From contig JABAKD010000026.1 in NCBI GenBank assembly GCA_012845835.1, forward strand, positions 1,492,046-1,556,045: a stretch of DNA of 64,000 bases. Reading direction: 5' to 3'. Of the stretch, positions 61,801 to 64,000 are shown in pieces; the stretch's first letter is position 1, and every line of letters starts with the position of its first letter. Position numbers and translations under genes: made by a program. The notes under the pieces were generated by a model. That model searched no databases, was not told where the DNA came from, and was given only the letters and a program-made list of their open reading frames with translations. The DNA is from Undaria pinnatifida. Its lineage: Eukaryota; Sar; Phaeophyceae; Laminariales; Alariaceae.

Positions 61801-63502
61801 ATTCGTACTCTTCCCGATATTAAAGCCGGGGGAAGAAAAAACAAAATAAACCGCCTACCATACTTATAATAGAGCAGTACAGTGGAAACTACAGTAATAA
61901 ATTTATAAAATAGATGTGATGTTTGATCTATTAATAGCTCAAACTTCCCCACCTGAAGTATAAATACCAACACTTACCATCATAGTGGACAAAAAATAGG
62001 ACCCCTCCCAATAAAAACTCACCCATATACAGTAGTATATTACAAGTACCAACAACGCAGCTTGCAAAGATGAGTATTGACCTGAAATTCGTCGAACTCA
62101 CGGCTGACGTCCTTGATATATTCTTGATAAAATGAGTGCTACACAGCTTGCAATGAGTATCGACCCTAAATTCGTCAAACTCACAGCTGACGTTGGAGTA
62201 ATTTTACACCACGACACCATGCATCCAGCAGTAGTCCACCATACCAGATAGTAAGAGTCTTAGACCGTACCAGGTACAAGGCAATATTTAGACGAGGAAA
62301 CGTACTACATCCAGTTGGGGACTAGCTGCCCCAGCCCCCGCTTATAATCCCTGCAACCTAATGCGCCGCAGCTAATTTTTATAAACTCACTTTGAATACG
62401 AGCACAATACGTACGACTGTTGCACGTGTGAGCTGAACACAACTCGCAGCTCGTAGCGCGGGTCTCCTTCGCGCTGGACACGTGTGTCATGTGTAAGATA
62501 CCCTGCTACATCCTATTAATAATAAAGATTAAAAGTCCATAACGACATACCAGGTATTATGAGAACTACCAGGTACTGCTGTACAGATGTAGAGCAACAA
62601 GCAACAACAGCCAGCAGCCAGCATCAGCATTATCTTAGTGTACTATTAATAGAAACTTTCAGAACGCGCAGCCTGCAGCCTACAGCAGTAGTACCAGGTA
62701 CGAAAGAAGGGAGGACGGAAGACGAAACAACTTGACGTCACGAGCAAATGATGAATCTCGCTTTCTGCTGCACAACGTCAGTCGGACCCCACCCGCATGC
62801 CGAAGACAAATATCTTTAAAATGAGCGTCATTATTTGCGTGTTTGTCATCAACACAACGACAGCAACATGCTGGTGCAGCGGCGTACACGGCTCGACGCA
62901 ACCACACCAACAGTTCACTGACCCTTGCTCGGGCCCAGGCTTCCGCCGCTTACAGTCAGCTCAGATCCCGCGAACACCAGCCACAAGAGGGTGACGCCCC
63001 GCCGGGCACTCCCCGCTCAAGGCAACCCAACAGAACCACCACGACGAACTTCCAGCAGTGTTTTTACAGCATTATTACTGCTAGAGTAGTGCAGCCTAAA
63101 CGAGACGAATGCAGCCATCTATACCGCGATGGACGGCTGTGCATTGGTCGTCTTGTACTACCTGCGCGTCTCCTCCCTACTACCTCCTACGCAGCGCAGC
63201 TGCCCTGCTTTGCTTGGTGGCATGCACTGCTGAGCATCATGAAAGCACGTCGAAACTACGAGACGCGTGCTCACCCGTGCGGCGTGGAACAGCGCGAAGG
63301 CTGCCAGGCAAACCTCAGGCGCATAGTCCCACTTCTGGGTCAGAAAGTCGACAGCACTCATCATGGTGTTGGTCGTGGTGCAGACGTAGTCCACCAATTC
63401 AATCCTCTGCACAAGCTCAGCGAAGTGAAAGGAAACACGAGAGAGGGCAGTCGGACTCGGGGTTTCGAAGATAAAATTTAGCATGTTTGACAAGGGGCTC
63501 AT
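55804..63502 (-). CDS. TRIC-type (TMEM38-like) intracellular cation channel, six exons
   Basis: Exons on the - strand: 63502-63275, 59672-59520, 58692-58537, 57910-57794, 57121-56967, 56023-55804. Phases agree from ATG to TAA (1,029 nt, 342 aa, close to the usual 250-300 plus an N-terminal extension). Family features: WAESLVMTYLMAFGGGI (FGGGI about 102-106), LLGKPP (about 111-116), the charged EIFRANGV segment in the next helix, the glycine motif AGCGG (about 198-202), and WPFQSAFYGAAFFNLM before a last helix AIVAGFFCVCAVAQTIMG. Several segments are long enough to span a membrane, as expected for the seven-helix fold. Known members form trimeric K+ channels of the ER that balance charge during Ca2+ release. 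Residues 1-55 have no TRIC counterpart, and an extra 5' exon is possible. The tail lacks a KKXX signal. Confidence 0.8.
58150..58315 (+). repeat. SINE-like dispersed repeat in TRIC intron 3
   Basis: Best match to 48,200-48,380: ttgccgggt, gcgacacccccgggattt, gaagccaaccacatcccgc and gaaccctgtagttc. Confidence 0.7.
61057..61110 (+). mobile_element. AAC-tailed dispersed element, 3' fragment
   Basis: gtgaccacgggctggattat, then gcgagttaatgtgagaacaa and a short broken aac tail, matching the 3' end of the element at 18,130-18,500. Confidence 0.7.
61355..62205 (+). repeat. 490-bp tandem duplication holding three MSID copies
   Basis: 61,375-61,625 and 61,865-62,125 share agtggaaactacag, aataaat, ggacccctccca, acaagtacca and the coding-like end. 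ATGs at 61,573, 62,070 and 62,153 open MSTDSKFVELTPDVL, MSIDLKFVELTADVLDIF and MSIDPKFVKLTADV. The 62,070 frame ends at a TGA after 21 codons. Confidence 0.8.
61648..61700 (+). repeat. tRNA-like T-arm
   Basis: gtggg ttcgtgt cccac (61,679-61,695) is a perfect T-arm, preceded by gttagagtgat, which resembles a D-arm. The space left for an anticodon arm is too short for a normal tRNA. Confidence 0.35.
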
Positions 63503-64000
63503 GAGCGCGCTGAATTCGGCGGCTTTGGGTATAAAGCACCTACTTGTTGCTTGGTTCAGCTGCTGCAACTTGCCGTGCCGTGCGTGAGCTTCCGCGGGGC
63601 ATACACAGCTTTGCAGGTGTGTGGGAGAGCGTGTGTGGTGGCTTTTTTCCAGTGTTGCAATTCCATCGCCGTGTCTCTATTTGTAAAAGAAGGCTGCAGG
63701 AATTTGAATGCCGTCTTTATGTCTCATGTCAGGAGTTCCCTTGGCGTGTGGGTTCAGCACCCCGTGGGCAAGCTCTTTTCTTCGCAAACGACCCATGTAC
63801 TCGTAGTCTGTTCTCGTTGCTCTTAGGCAAATGCCGCCTGTGCCTACTGCATGTTGTGCGTCCATCTATCCCTGGACACCTGCCTGCTCTTTACTGGTCA
63901 AATTGCCTTCCCTGCATGCCTCGCTCGTATCTGCTGTCGAGCACTATTAATAAATACGGTAAAAAAACACGATCACGCGACACGGGAAAACGCCGAAAAT
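63503..64000. other. upstream of TRIC; no gene supported
   Basis: The TRIC frame stays open to about 63,568 but has no further in-frame ATG. It should contain the promoter. Nothing else was seen. Confidence 0.4.

Larger units (their letters stand above)
59673..63274 (-). other. 3.6 kb intron 1 of the TRIC gene
   Basis: Bounded by a gtgagc donor and a ccag acceptor, both phase 0. It carries the AAC-element fragment at 61,058, the tandem MSID repeats and four TACCAGGTA words. Hydrophobic - strand frames at 60.4-60.8 kb are not needed to complete the protein. Confidence 0.6.

Overview
The window reads as nuclear DNA of an intron-rich, repeat-rich eukaryote, most likely a brown alga or a close stramenopile relative. 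This is an inference from gene style: GT-AG introns of 0.3-6 kb, alanine- and glycine-rich insertions, TTAGGG-type telomere words, Ty3/gypsy relics, and a CCCH zinc finger with a flanking SGGEDT..AARSI motif that I associate with stramenopile proteins. Nothing prokaryotic was found, and no gene is continuous except within single exons.

Three genes could be rebuilt by hand, by joining exons at splice sites whose phases agree. (1) A + strand 13-exon gene at 19,138-31,352 encodes 638 aa with two copies of one unrecognised domain of about 170-200 aa. (2) A + strand 12-exon gene at 34,430-51,567 encodes 1,730 aa. It is an IRE1-type unfolded-protein-response sensor: signal peptide, PQQ-like lumenal sensor, transmembrane helix, kinase and KEN RNase. 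It appears to continue into a C-terminal CCCH zinc finger. (3) A - strand 6-exon gene at 63,502-55,804 encodes 342 aa and is a TRIC (TMEM38-like) cation channel. IRE1 and TRIC are both expected in the ER membrane and converge on a 4.2 kb intergenic stretch.

Layout. 1-19.1 kb has no intact gene. It holds two decayed gypsy pol relics of one family in opposite orientation (1.7-3.9 kb on +, 11.1-12.2 kb on -), a 1.05 kb foldback element inserted into a duplicated repeat (4.7-6.8 kb), minisatellites, a short internal telomeric tract, poly-C arrays, perfect palindromes and a 204 bp AAC microsatellite. 19.1-31.4 kb is the duplicated-domain gene, with a palindrome-word array inside intron 2. 31.4-34.4 kb is intergenic. 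34.4-51.6 kb is IRE1, whose 6 kb first intron and 2.4 kb tenth intron are full of repeats. 51.6-55.8 kb is intergenic. 55.8-63.5 kb is TRIC, whose 3.6 kb first intron holds a tandem duplication of a dispersed repeat.

Several signals cut across the window. The palindromes TACCWGGTA and TATTAATA are far commoner than chance. A family of repeats preserves a short peptide (MSIDPKFVELTADV) on both strands. An AAC-tailed element occurs in three places. All exon joins are sequence-based inferences that transcript data could confirm or refute.
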